Assembly (NCBI GenBank): GCA_009760855.2 | Contig: WPIO01000026.1 | Coordinates: 4,111,501-4,175,500, forward strand | DNA: 64,000 nt | From: Cristatella mucedo | Taxonomy: Eukaryota; Bryozoa; Phylactolaemata; Cristatellidae | Direction of reading: 5' to 3' | Part shown: piece by piece, positions 35,426-45,878 of the stretch | How the letters are laid out: the number at the start of each line of letters is the position of its first letter | Position numbering within the stretch: the first letter of the stretch is position 1 | Notes under the pieces: generated by a model | Seen by the model: the letters and a program-made list of their open reading frames with translations, nothing else | What the model was told of the DNA's origin: nothing | Databases searched by the model: none | Made by a program: the position numbers and the translations under genes

Positions 35426-36229
35426 TTCGTCCTTCACGTGCTTATGCGTGCTGACACTGTGCATGCTGCCACTAAACACATTTGCATGCTGACCCTGTGC
35501 ATGTCACCCCTAACCATGTTATTCATTTTGTTTGTTTTTCAAGCATGATTTTACTTACCATTCAATTGCATTTCCCTTTGCAGCAAATGTAAAGCGCCTA
35601 GAAAGAGATTAAATTCTCTGAGGGCGCTTTATCAAGTACATTATTATTATTATTATTGTCCACGAACCAGAACGCTTGGTCTTTACATATACAAAGATAA
35701 GGCCTTAACGTAGCTTTAAAACTCCTTATATTTCTGTAGAATTCAATACTGAAATCCTGCTGATAATTGTGCAAGCAAAATATTTTTACTTGGTTAGATT
35801 ATTAACAAATTTGTGTCATTCGCATTAGCTCATCCAAAATATGCTTACCGAAGCACAAGTCAAACATTTACAACATGTCGCTGCTTATACACCTTGTCAA
35901 ACTAGTCAATAAGTACGTAATAAAAACAAAATTCAAGTGATGGCTGACTCACTAACAAAGTCTCGTTATAATGACTAAGTTTTTTTGGGACCAAAATTGA
36001 ATCGCTTCTTGAAGCGTTTTATACTTTAAACTACTCTTAACGGCATATAGCAATCAAATTCCGCACCTCGTCGTAAGCTTAGAAACTGTTTTATGATATC
36101 ACCTGAGTTGATGACAATTAACAAGGAGCTGGAGCACTCTTGTTCCTCTCAGCCTTTTCTGGATTCTTGCGATTTACCCTTGAAGCGCTTATGCCTGCTG
36201 ATGCTGTGAAGGCTAAAATTAAGCAATCG

Positions 36230-36299
36230 ACATGCTTCCTCCGCAGCATTGATAGAGTATCTAGACATGCTTCCTCCGCAGCATTGATAGAGTATCTAG
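36230..36299. repeat. 35-bp perfect tandem duplication
   Basis: 36,230-36,264 and 36,265-36,299 are identical (ACATGCTTCCTCCGCAGCAT onward). Two copies only. Confidence 0.93.
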
Positions 36300-37131
36300 A
36301 AAGAGAATTAATTATAATTGAGCAGCACAAAGTGTGCCATTTTCATTATTGTATTGGCTCACTTCTAGCTTACAATGCAGTTGTCAAGTAAGCAGCCCGT
36401 GGCCCCATATATACAGCTCTGACCGAGAAATCTGCAAGCGCTACCGCTGGCGAGTATTTCAGATTTCAGCCATAGTCCAGGAGTTGGAGCGTACGTTTCC
36501 TGTACCGGAACAAGGTGCTCCTGTCTCAATGACACGCTTCCTGATGCTCTCCAATCAGACCTTAACGACATTAAGACCTTGGTAAGCGAAACGTGGAGCG
36601 GCTGCTGGCCGGCTGATCCGCCCCAAAAAGAGTTCTTTCAGACGAAGCCCAACGGTTGCGAGAGTCCAAATGCCCAGGGGTGGCTGTAAAGGTTTTGCGT
36701 AGGTATATGCTTAGTCGCAATGTATAGGCAACGGCTGACGTATCCCTGAGCACCACAATCGGCAACGAGACGTGTATTGACAGCAATAAAAGCAGGAACG
36801 AGTAAAATTAATATTAAATTCGACCGTTCTAAGGAAGAATATTGATGAGATATGAACCAATGATATTTCCGATCTTGCATCTTACCAAGGTCGGAACTGC
36901 AGAATCTGCTCCAGACGCCGTCGAAGGGAGCGCCCGGACGAGGCAGCTATAGCTGGGAGCGGAATATCAGTGGCGGCATTGCTGCGGCGGAAGCGCCCGG
37001 ACGAGCCTATCTTATAAGTTTAGCAATTAAAAGCATTGCATAGCAGAGCAAAAAGCCGCTCCAGTGGCCGGGATTCCAATGCGCGGACACCCAATGCCTG
37101 GACAGGGCGGGCACTAAGGAAGGCTAGCTAG

Positions 37132-37161
37132 ACGCTGGTAGGACGGCCGTCCTACCAGCGT
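37132..37161. repeat. 30-bp perfect palindrome
   Basis: ACGCTGGTAGGACGG is followed directly by its reverse complement, with no loop. It is unusually GC-rich for its neighbourhood. Confidence 0.93.
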
Positions 37162-37339
37162 GAACCCGTTGATAGGCTCTGGGCGGTGCTACGTCTCCGC
37201 CACCAATCTCTACTCGCTGCCTTGACCGCAGCGCGCGGTTCCGCGTTACTGCGAGAGTCCCTGGTAAAGCAATGCGTTCCGTAAGGGAGTTTGTGGCTGA
37301 ATTGTCACATTCAAAGGAAACTTTGACATATTCGTCTTT

Positions 37340-37620
37340 CTTACGCAACGACATCTACTCTCCGACTGCCGACTATGGCACATCTTTTTCAGCGGTCCTG
37401 AACTACTACTTCTATGCTACTCACTACCTCAACTGCTCTCCTAACTCTGCTATGCTTCCCACTTTCTCTTTGTTGAGTGAGACGAAGTCTGTTGGCTACC
37501 GAATGCGTACCGAAAGCCGCTTAGGCTGTGAGTGCGCTATACAAAACTCTCCTGCGTAACACCTACATGGTCTTTATGACTTTGTGGAGTTACTGACGGA
37601 GGTACAATAATTACATTATC
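37340..37620 (+). mobile_element. LINE-2 3' end
   Basis: Corresponds in inverse orientation to 11,395-11,670 and 26,110-26,390: TTTTTCAGCGGTCCTGAACT, TATGCTTCCCACTTTCTCTT, CCGAATGCGTACCGAAAGCC and the terminal GGAGTTACTGACGGAGGTAC before a short TTACATTA tail. It does not reach the protein C-terminal block. Confidence 0.85.
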
Positions 37621-39820
37621 TAGCCTGGGATACCATGTCCTTTGGGGTATTTGACGCACGACGAGTGCGAAACGAAGTTTTAATTGTAAATAATGCAAAT
37701 CTTCGCATCAAAGGAACGAAGGAAAGAGCCTGAACATTCCTGAAATAGGTTGTAGGCAATTCAGTTTTCTATCCCCTCCGCAGGATTATAAAAACGTCAA
37801 CAAGTATTCAGATTATTTTTACTCATGCTAATTCGAATTAGAAGATTGGTGCTTAAGTCGCTGCCGAGGAATTACCGTAAGCATACATGCTCGTTCTGTT
37901 GGCAGTAGCAACTGAAATTTTGTGTAAGGTTCGAAGTTCATTCCAAGTCAATGGTAGTTTCACCTGAGTTTTGCTATACATGTAAATGGTTGTACAGTAT
38001 ATAGTTCAAGGAAGTTTGGTGACATTTATAGCATACATTATTTACAGAAATAAAGAATGAAATATTGAAATGATGTGCAAGCACAGTAAAACTCGAATTA
38101 AAAAAGTTCACGAGAATCCATCAAGTCTGGCCGAGTTATGGAACTTAAATGGCCCAAAGGTTATCTGTAAATGAAGCTGCCTAAAAGGCAAAAACATGCA
38201 ACCCAACAAGCTAGAGACATGTACCAATTCTACGAGGCTTAAAAAGCTGGGACAAAAGTGAAATATGATGCAGTTTGCATATTAATATTTAATACTTTCA
38301 TCTAGAGCATAAATAGTCTGAACTTCCGATTCAGATTTCTCATACACTCGTCTTTTCACGGCTACCCTAAAAAGTTATTGAAAACATTTTGGCCAATCTT
38401 TTCACCATTTTCTCACCAATCACCCTCAAGTCATATTTTGAATTTTAAAAGTACAACAGACAGCCTCTAGCGCTCGTACACGATGCAAGAGCGTGCAATG
38501 AGAAAGGCAAGCTCGAGCAGCCTGTAATTTCGATGATGCCCAGGCGAGCGCGTCTAAAGCTGAGAACTCAAAGGGTGAGCTCACATACAGAATGATCGGA
38601 CGCACGAAGGAACTTTAATAACAGGGCTGCGCTTCTAGCAAAGCCGCACAAGACGTACAATGCGCAGCGACGGGCATAATCCTGCTAAAACACAAAGTCG
38701 GCCGATGGCGGTTCAACCGCAAACAATCGTTAAGAGGTTGGTCAAAATAGCTTAAAATAAGCTCGCTTTAGAATGAATGTTACTGCGGCACAGCAATTGT
38801 TTGGCGCTGCATCCAGTAGTTTCAAAACCTCTGAGCTCCACTAGAATGAATTGCCGTTCTTGTCTCTGGAGTATTCACAGCAAGAATAAATTATGTGTAT
38901 AACACTCTAATAAAAATAATTTCTTTCTAGGTACATTGCGATGCTTCATAGGAAGTGGATTAGTCGGGAAGTGATAAAAGGCACAACGCTAGCAGCCATG
39001 CACAAAAATAAATTCACATGAAATGATTTAATGCGCATACGAACAAATAAATTTTTAATAATAATGAAATTAGCTTCTTTTAAAATATCTTTGAGTCCAT
39101 CTATGCCTAATTTAAATCCTTCGTGTGAGTGAGTTCAAGTTTTTCGGAGGAGACGAACGAGGACACGGTCTCGACAGGACTTAAAGTTGTTTAGAGACAT
39201 AGCTATAGCATTTAAATCTAAAGATCATGCGGTGCAATGGGAAGCATGAGTAGAAAGTGTTTCAGGTAATTATTCTTGAACAAGAATGATAATAATAACA
39301 GGGGATCACAATTTATCGCAGATAAGCTGCTTGATGGAAGCCAGTGCAGGTCAGTGAAATGTGGTGCACTTTGGCAGTCGCTCAGTTAACGTCAGGGAAG
39401 CTTGGCCAAATAGACTATAGCTAATTGTAAGTGTTTAAAGGCCCTGGGAGGAAGACCTGTGAATAGTTGACTGTAGAAATGTAAACTGGATGCAAAATGT
39501 ATGCACGGACCACCGTGGCTGCGGCATATACTTATCTAAGCAAGCCAAAATTTTGCAATGGCGGATGGCTGCCAGTAGGCAGACTTGAATGTCGAGCATT
39601 TCTAGTCATCTGGAGGGAGGCCTGTTTGAAAAGCAACTCCCCTATACCCCGAGCATGCCGCTGGAGACAAGTATGTTTTCTGAGTAACACTAGGTTTGTC
39701 TAAAACGACAAAGCTATTTTTTACAGTAATTCAATTTGAGAAAGTCGGCTACCGACCAAGTGCGAATGTCAGCCATACATTCAACAAGAACATGAGAGAG
39801 TTTGATGTGCTGGAAGACAG
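37621..39820. other. AT-rich spacer, no gene recognised
   Basis: No motif-bearing frame and no similarity to other parts of the window was noticed. Confidence 0.5.
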
Positions 39821-39860
39821 CGAGAGGGAGAGAGAGAGAGAGCGACAGAGAGAGGGAGAA

Positions 39861-39926
<66 letters not shown>

Positions 39927-40005
39927 TTTCAGAGAGAGAGAGAGAGAGAGCAAGAGAGAGAAACACAGAGAGGCACAGAGAGAGACAGTTAGATACAGAG
40001 AGAGA
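39821..40005. repeat. (GA)n microsatellite, interrupted
   Basis: About 180 bases of GA repeats with interruptions, ATAATTTC near 39,923 being the main one. Frames through it are repeat artefacts. Confidence 0.95.
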
Positions 40006-41485
40006 TCGGACCAAAATACAAATCCAGTTGCATGTCATTTGCACAGAATCGAACCTTATAGTATGCTTGGCAATTGCATTGGTAAGAGATAAACCTTAAA
40101 TTTTGAAAAGAAGTTGACCAAACACAGACACCTGGAATATCCCTTAATTGAGAGGGTTGTCGGACAAAGAAGTGGGGCTCGTCCGCACCCTCATTTTGTA
40201 GTATTTGTTTACTTCCTGTCTCGGCAGTAAAAAATAAAAACCTCTCATTTTGTTATGTGGCACATAAGGCTTCATCTATTGTCCACTGATTATGCTCAGC
40301 ACACTGACTTGTCTTTAAATGAGCTATACATAATTCTTTAATCGTGGCTCTAACTACGTTGTCCTCATTAATCTTTGATAATGTAACCACGAAATCGCAT
40401 CTGGTTGATACATTCTCCCAGGGAGCTAAGATAGTATTCGCCTGACTCGATGGTACGAAGGAATACAAGTACTGGTACCGGCCGTCTTACCTCATCATCA
40501 TAACACATTTGGCCCCGACTACGCCCAACGATTATAGCACCAACAGGGAGAGTACAATTGCAAAGGATGTGGACAAAATGCAGACCGCTAGTGTAGCCCG
40601 TACTTTAAAGGCTCCCCATCTGACCAGTGCCCATTGAGATCTAAACTCGGCAATATTCCACGGAGATAGGACAGTAAACATTGCTGACCAGTCCAAGTGG
40701 TCCCCATGGCAAGTTGAGATGAGCTCAAGAAAAACTCGATGATAAGTGGTACCATCCGCTGCTCCGAGATCCAATAGGGAATGCAGGGAGATTCCGCCTA
40801 CGACTTCCGGATCCGCAATCTCCACCGATAGTGGTTTGGTTAGTATGTTTTTTACTGTAAATGACTACAGAACACATTCTGTGGTATACTTTTTGAAGAG
40901 ACTTAAGCCTAGTTCATTTGAATGACAATGTAATTTTTTTCGCCGAATTATCCAGGGCAGATGTGACACAACTGCAGTCTAATCGATTCATTGAGACATT
41001 CGAAAGTCCACTTGCCTGCAAAGTGCAATCTACAATAAATTGAATGGGCATCCACGAATATACCCTGTAAGTAGTAGAACCGACAGCGCGAGTTTTCTAT
41101 TTAAGGACAGCAAATGAACTCATTTAATCCACCATAGACCTACAAGGCAGAAAACTAAGAAGTCCAGCAGTCAACACACTTCAGCTCAAAATATTTGCTT
41201 TATGCAGACAAACGAGTCAACAGACTCTCTCATAAGCACTATTCGGTGAGAATTTTCTAGAGAATTCAGGGATAAATTACACATTGTAATTAGTGGCTAC
41301 CGATGCTTAGCAATGACGTAGCGGTTGCCCATTTCTGAGCACATTGATAAAATAACTCATTTACTTATGTGGAAATTAAGGTTATGCTTCCAAAAAATTG
41401 AATTTCCGCGTGCCTGTTGGCTATACAAAGTCTATTTCTTAAAAGCAGAAGGCAGTGAGATTGAGAGCGGAAAGTAAATTCTTAC
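40006..41485. other. Spacer with weak open frames
   Basis: A 97-codon minus frame (40,532-40,825; MEIADPEVVGGISLHSLLD, hydrophobic C-terminus LAVCILSTSFAIVLSLLVL) and a 71-codon minus frame (40,253-40,468) are present. Neither matches a family I know, and neither is conserved elsewhere in the window. Together they could be exons of an unknown gene or chance. Confidence 0.3.
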
Positions 41486-41616
41486 CTCTTGGGGACGAAG
41501 CCGCATCTGGTTTTCCAAGCGAGCAGAGACTACTGACGGAGACGCTGCCTCCGCTGCCTCCGCTGCCTCCGCCGCCGCCGCCGCCGCCGCCGCCGCTGCC
41601 GCCGCTGCCGCCGCTG
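41486..41616 (-). CDS. Candidate internal exon with Ser-Gly repeat (GGC/AGC tract)
   Basis: On the minus strand a 131-base segment is preceded by CCTTACAG (acceptor-like) and followed by GTAAGA (strong donor consensus), and it is open in the phase that reads Ser-Gly-Gly repeats. That phase gives about 24 Ser/Gly residues from (AGC GGC GGC)n and uninterrupted GGC, then VSVSSLCSLGKPDAASSPR. A second phase would read Gln-Arg-Arg repeats. The polypyrimidine tract before the acceptor is weak. It lies only about 20 bases outside the inner end of the right P2X arm, on the strand opposite to that P2X gene. No partner exon was identified, so this may be a coincidental splice frame around an expanded GC-rich trinucleotide repeat. 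Confidence 0.35.
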
Positions 41617-43420
41617 CTGTAAGGACGTAGGTAGCTTTAGTGCCATATACTCATTTACAGATTCGCCAATTAATTGAATCAACCCGGCCACCGGCCTTCT
41701 GCTCTCCACTCAGCGCTCCGAGCTTGGGCTTGAAAACTTACTATCAATTACTCCTCAATTACAAATGAATTAAACAGGTGCAACGAATCATGCATACAAT
41801 TAATTACCGCTACAGGTCCGTGTTCAAGCCTGATCCCGCCGCGTTGCCTGAATGAGCATGTTTCTAATTGAGACTGGGTACCGAGCAGAGACCGTTACGT
41901 CAGCCATTGTCCAAATTCTGAGACAGACGACTAACTGTGCTCATTTAGGTTCAACTCCCTATTCATGAATGCCTAGCCTGACAGTAGCTGCAATAGTTAA
42001 GCCACGGCAGTCTATGAAAGTGAACCTTGTAAATGTCTTAGGCTGACCGATGTCTGAAAAAAGTCAATAGTCCATGTTTGTCTCCATAGAATTAATGTAC
42101 GGCTCTTGCTAAAACTCGGCTAATTATCGAACATGGTAATTAAGCAACTGGATTTGATCGTGAGCGAAGCACTTTTTGTTGTCGAGAGAGCTGACCGATT
42201 TGGCCCATGTTAAGCCGAAATTTTGAGGAGTACATGCATCTGGGAGGTGTGCAGCGAGATTGAAGCAGTCCAAATTGCTTCGGGCTAACGCGTTGCCGCG
42301 TGTAGGTATTTTTACGAGTTCGTTTTTTACTCTAGTGTCCCTTGAGCCATGCTGCCTAAAATTACCGACAAATAACACAGCATGGCGTCTGAAAGCACAA
42401 GTGGGAGTCAGTTTAAGGTTTCATGCAATAAGCGGGGCAATTGAAGGCAAAATAATTACACACGCCATTCACTACTAATCCCCATATAATCGCTTAATAA
42501 GTTGACCCGCACAGGACGACTGTAATGAGAAATAGCAAGATGGTCAAGACGACGAAATAAGCTTTCACGTTTGCATAATGAGGGTCCCAACTTCATATTA
42601 ATGAACAATTATTAGCAAAGTTAAGTCTTAAATTCATAAAATGACACGCTTTTGTTACTTCATTTAAAGCTCCCGAATTAGATATTTTGCATAGTCTCAC
42701 TTGTACTTATATATAGCATGCTTGCCTTTGATACGCATTTTTGCCAGTGACTCCATGCAAATCCAGCATATTCCATTTTGTCGCCATTTATTCAAGCTTA
42801 GCTAATAACTAAAATCTGAGAATGTGTGCCATGTCGTGGAGCAGAACCAGTGATTTTACAGATTTCCAAGTTGAAAACACTTTTAGAAGCAAAGAAAAGC
42901 ATCCTGCAATCTTAGAAGACCCGTTCAAAAGTTCAATATGAGAGTGATAATGATAGATGTATATAGCAATACAATTATCTTAAGTGTGCACGAGCAAATC
43001 TTCGTGATCTTCAATCAAGGCAAAAGACACCGGAGAGGCGCGACCTCTGAGCAATTGACCACACCTTTCCTTGTGCTTTTCCGTTGGAGTGACGAATCGG
43101 CGGACACGTGTAGTCAGCATGCTGTTATGAGGCGAGCGGCTACAAGAAAGCAAGCTGCCTCATGCGCTGGTTCAGCTGTGGATCGCGCTTGCGTGGCAGA
43201 CGTAAATTGAGGTACAAACGGAAAATTTGGTTTACCAGCAAAATGAGTTGCCTGGGACTGACCGAGACAGCGAAATGTTGTGAATGTTTAAGAAGCGTTC
43301 TCATAAGGCCGCGGGCGAAATAGGTTGAGACGTGCGTGTTTCAGAATGAATTTCTGCTTTCATTTTGAGGAACTCGCAAGAACGAGAATACGAAGGTGCT
43401 TTTTCACGTTCTCTGGATTT

Positions 43421-44221
43421 TCATCGAGGGCGAGCGCGCGGCGTCGCTTGAGTCAGCGAGTTTGCGATTGCTAGGAAAGCCCATCGCCTCATCACTCGAA
43501 AGGAGGCGTCGACAGTCGATGTTTTTCGCGAACACATTCTCATTTCACCGGAATCAAATAGCACAGCGGTATGGTGCTTGCTCTTCACCACCCAGGTCGT
43601 GGGTTTGAGCCCTGCAATGGGATATTTCTCATTACCTACTGAAAGCAGTGGTGATAGCCCTGAAGCCTTGTAAAGTAAAAATAATAAATCTTTTATGGTG
43701 CCCCCAGAGAACTCAAAAATCTCTCTTTCCAGGCACTTCACTTCACTTGCGGGGCGCTCGCTGATACACGAGCGGCGACGGCTTTCCGCCGAGCCACCGC
43801 CATTGGCGCTCCGCTTGAGCCATCCACTCGCTCGAGCAGCGCTCCTCGAATCCACTCGAATCGTCCGAGTCAAGGGAGCGAGCAAGCTCGCCGCTCCGAT
43901 CGCTTCGTGCCTAGCCGAATGGGCGCCGCCCGCGTCCGCATCTGCCTTGGCGCTTTCGATCGACACCGGACGAAGAGGGGGGCTGGTGGCCGGCCGGGGC
44001 GATGGCGTCGCCCTAATCGCAGGCGTCACCGTTTCGAACGAACCGCTGGCAGCACCGACCGGTGGTGCTTCGGCGCGAGAAGGTGGGCAACGCTCACGCG
44101 CTGGCGGGCAGCTGTCGAGCCCGACTGACGCGGCCTGGCTCTCCTCGCCGAGCCGTCGGCAATAGAGAGGTGGGCCCAGGCGCCGTGGAGGCCGCTCAAG
44201 AGGCCCGCCCCCGGCTTCCAT
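43421..44221 (-). CDS. 266-codon open frame divergent from P2X, doubtful
   Basis: It starts at an ATG (MEAGGGPLERPPRRLGPPL) 343 bases before the P2X ATG and runs the other way. The first about 165 residues are Ala/Arg/Ser/Pro-rich, as expected of a CpG-rich non-coding strand. The last about 90 residues (GLKPTTWVVKSKHHTAV and around) are translated SINE sequence. The left arm copy keeps a stretch of the same frame (SPRPATSPPLRP to GGSAESRRRS) but has a stop soon after the corresponding ATG. Differences between the arms are frequent at the amino-acid level. No domain is recognised. More likely a by-product of GC-rich upstream DNA than a protein, although a transcribed antisense or bidirectional promoter product is possible. 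Confidence 0.2.
   Translation of the reverse strand: MEAGGGPLERPPRRLGPPLYCRRLGEESQAASVGLDSCPPARERCPPSRAEAPPVGAASGSFETVTPAIRATPSPRPATSPPLRPVSIESAKADADAGGAHSARHEAIGAASLLAPLTRTIRVDSRSAARASGWLKRSANGGGSAESRRRSCISERPASEVKCLEREIFEFSGGTIKDLLFLLYKASGLSPLLSVGNEKYPIAGLKPTTWVVKSKHHTAVLFDSGEMRMCSRKTSTVDASFRVMRRWAFLAIANSLTQATPRARPR
43559..43742. mobile_element. SINE pieces in the right arm (head +, tail -)
   Basis: The tRNA-like head (TAGCACAGCGGTATGGTGCT, B box GGGTTTGAGCCCTG) lies on the plus strand at 43,559-43,617. A SINE/LINE-1-type tail lies on the minus strand at about 43,690-43,742. The same two pieces occur in the left arm, so there are probably two independent old insertions facing each other. 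Confidence 0.6.
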
Positions 44222-44564
44222 CTTAGTTTACCTCGAGTCGAAAGTTCTCGACGTCGACGAAGACGGCTCGTCTCTCTCCGGCTCCTCTAGCGCAACGACG
44301 CCTCCACCAAGCTGGCCGCACTTCAAGCGCCGACGGCTGGCATCGACTTTTTTGTGCAAACTTCGGCCTGGTGGCTCAGCTTCGGCCTGGGGGCTCAGCT
44401 GACTCGGAGAGCAAACCTCTTCACAATCACAGCCGCAGCTCACCGCCGCCGTCCGTTAGCCGCTGCTTCGGCAACGCCACAGACACCACCGAGCGGGGCC
44501 ACCGACCGAATCGCTCATTCTACAGGCCAAAACTGACTGTACTCAAGTGCATTCGCGGCTGGCC
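44222..44564. promoter_or_regulatory. GC-rich 5' flank of the right P2X gene
   Basis: A 343-base interval that should contain the 5' leader and perhaps the promoter. It holds a 19-bp tandem duplication (CTTCGGCCTGGTGGCTCAG and a near copy, about 44,361-44,398) that the left arm lacks. No TATA box is visible. Confidence 0.3.
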
Positions 44565-45878
44565 ATGACTTTCGCGACGTACGTCCTCGAGCGGGCGTCC
44601 GACTTCTTGGATTACGACACGCCGAAGTTCGTGCGAGTTCGCTCCAAGAAGATCGGCGCCCTCTGCTGTGCTACGCAGCTGCTCTGCCTTGGCTACCTGG
44701 TCGGCTACAACCTGCTCTACCAGAAGGGCTACCAGCTGAACGACGTCGGCGTCAGCAGCACGACGACCAAAGTTAAGGGCGTGCAATACTCGGACAGGGA
44801 CGGCAGCGGCGGTGGTGGCGCACCGGGCGAACTGCGGCTCCGCGTCTGGGACACGGCAGACTACATGATTCCGCCGCACATGAACGGCGCCTTCTTCGTG
44901 ATGACCAACGCGCTGGTGACCGCCAATCAGACTCTGGGCGAGTGCTCTGAAGACCCGACCTTCGCCGACGCTCGCTGTGCGATCGACGCCGACTGCCAGG
45001 TTAAGACGTCAGCGAGCGGCGGGAACGGAGCGTTCACGGGCAGATGCTTGCTTGGCGGCGGCGGCAGTAACAGCAGTAACTTGTCGACTGCAGCGGCCGT
45101 TCACGGCATGTGCGAAGTAACGGCCTGGTGTCCGGTGGAAAACGACACTCTGACCAGTCCCACCCCTCTACTGCGCGGCTCGCGGAACTTCACAGTCCTG
45201 ATCAAGAACTATGTGTACTTTCCGCACTACGGCAAATACCGCAGCAACATAATGGAGACGGCCACCAAGCAGTATCTGCGCAGCTGCGTGTACAACGCGA
45301 AAACCGACCCGCAGTGTCCTATATTCAAGCTGGGCGACGTGGTCGACTCGATCAAGGGCGAGAGCTACGACAAGCTGGTGCTGACAGGTGGCGTCGTGTC
45401 GATTCGCATCGACTGGGACTGCGACCTGGACTACAGCATCAAGCACTGCCTGCCAACCTACTCGTTCGCGAGACTCGACAGCGAAGCGACGGACGCTTTG
45501 ATTTCTCAGGGCTACAACTTCCGGTTCGCCTATAACTTCTGGGAGGGCGGCACGAAGAGGCGAGAACTCGTCAAGGCGTACGGAATTCTGTTCCTCGTCT
45601 CTGTCACGGCCAATGCCGGCGCCTTCCACGTGATCCCGCTGCTGATGTCGGTAGGCAGCGGGCTGGCTCTGCTCGGCGTGGCCACCGTCGTCTGCGACTT
45701 CATAGTGGCGCACATCTACCAGAAGCGAAGCGCGATCAAGCGAAAGAAATTCGACGCCGTCGATCGTCGGAGCGAGTCACTGCACGTCTCCACCGCAGCA
45801 GCGGCAGCGTATGCCGTGCCTGACCCCGGAAGCAGCAGCCCACAGGTCTCTGCACCGGCCGCGATGGATTGTTCCTAG
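44565..45878 (+). CDS. P2X-type ATP-gated cation channel, intronless
   Basis: A 437-residue P2X receptor, which opens a Na/K/Ca-permeable pore when extracellular ATP binds at subunit interfaces of the trimer. The first ATG is at 44,565 (context GGCCATGA). The cytosolic N-terminus has DYDTPK (the family's TxK phosphorylation site). TM1 is at about 33-52 followed by KGYQ. TKVKG has Lys69 and Lys71 at the ATP-site positions. The ectodomain has ten cysteines in family order (CSEDP, RCAID, DCQV, RCLL, MCEV, WCPVE, SCVYN, QCPIF, WDCDLD, HCLP). Further marks are NFTVLIKN, GYNFRFA at about 316, VKAYG, and TM2 at about 357-381 (VGSGLALLGVATVVCDFIV). The 52-residue tail has basic KRKKFDAVDRR and poly-Ala. 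Length is normal (P2X proteins are usually 370-600). There are no introns, unlike vertebrate P2X genes. The TM1 entry reads CCATQLL where the left copy and vertebrate P2X have Arg. Confidence 0.96.
   Translation: MTFATYVLERASDFLDYDTPKFVRVRSKKIGALCCATQLLCLGYLVGYNLLYQKGYQLNDVGVSSTTTKVKGVQYSDRDGSGGGGAPGELRLRVWDTADYMIPPHMNGAFFVMTNALVTANQTLGECSEDPTFADARCAIDADCQVKTSASGGNGAFTGRCLLGGGGSNSSNLSTAAAVHGMCEVTAWCPVENDTLTSPTPLLRGSRNFTVLIKNYVYFPHYGKYRSNIMETATKQYLRSCVYNAKTDPQCPIFKLGDVVDSIKGESYDKLVLTGGVVSIRIDWDCDLDYSIKHCLPTYSFARLDSEATDALISQGYNFRFAYNFWEGGTKRRELVKAYGILFLVSVTANAGAFHVIPLLMSVGSGLALLGVATVVCDFIVAHIYQKRSAIKRKKFDAVDRRSESLHVSTAAAAAYAVPDPGSSSPQVSAPAAMDCS

Larger units (their letters stand above)
32393..35657 (+). 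mobile_element. LINE-1, near full-length CR1/L2-like non-LTR retrotransposon
   Basis: The element runs from the apurinic-like endonuclease through reverse transcriptase to the (ATT)n tail, with a continuous domain order but several frame breaks. The endonuclease lies at about 32,560-33,050, the linker at 33,130-33,830, the reverse transcriptase at about 34,050-35,000, and the C-terminal block GDRAFSSYAPKAWNSL at about 35,285-35,335. The stop is at 35,425. The 3' UTR and the tail finish at 35,657. No separate ORF1 with an RNA-binding motif was found upstream, and the 5' boundary is uncertain. It is the best reference copy for all other LINE-1 pieces in the window. Confidence 0.93.
35658..37339. 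other. Spacer with small repeats, no confident gene
   Basis: Contains the 35-bp tandem duplication and the 30-bp palindrome listed separately. It also holds a GC-rich patch at 36,900-37,110 in which GCGCCCGGACGAG occurs twice (about 36,930 and 36,991). Frames of up to 83 codons show no family resemblance. Confidence 0.5.

Noticed and set aside
39696-40092. Arg-Glu and Leu-Ser repeat frames
   Set aside because: They result from the (GA)n tract.
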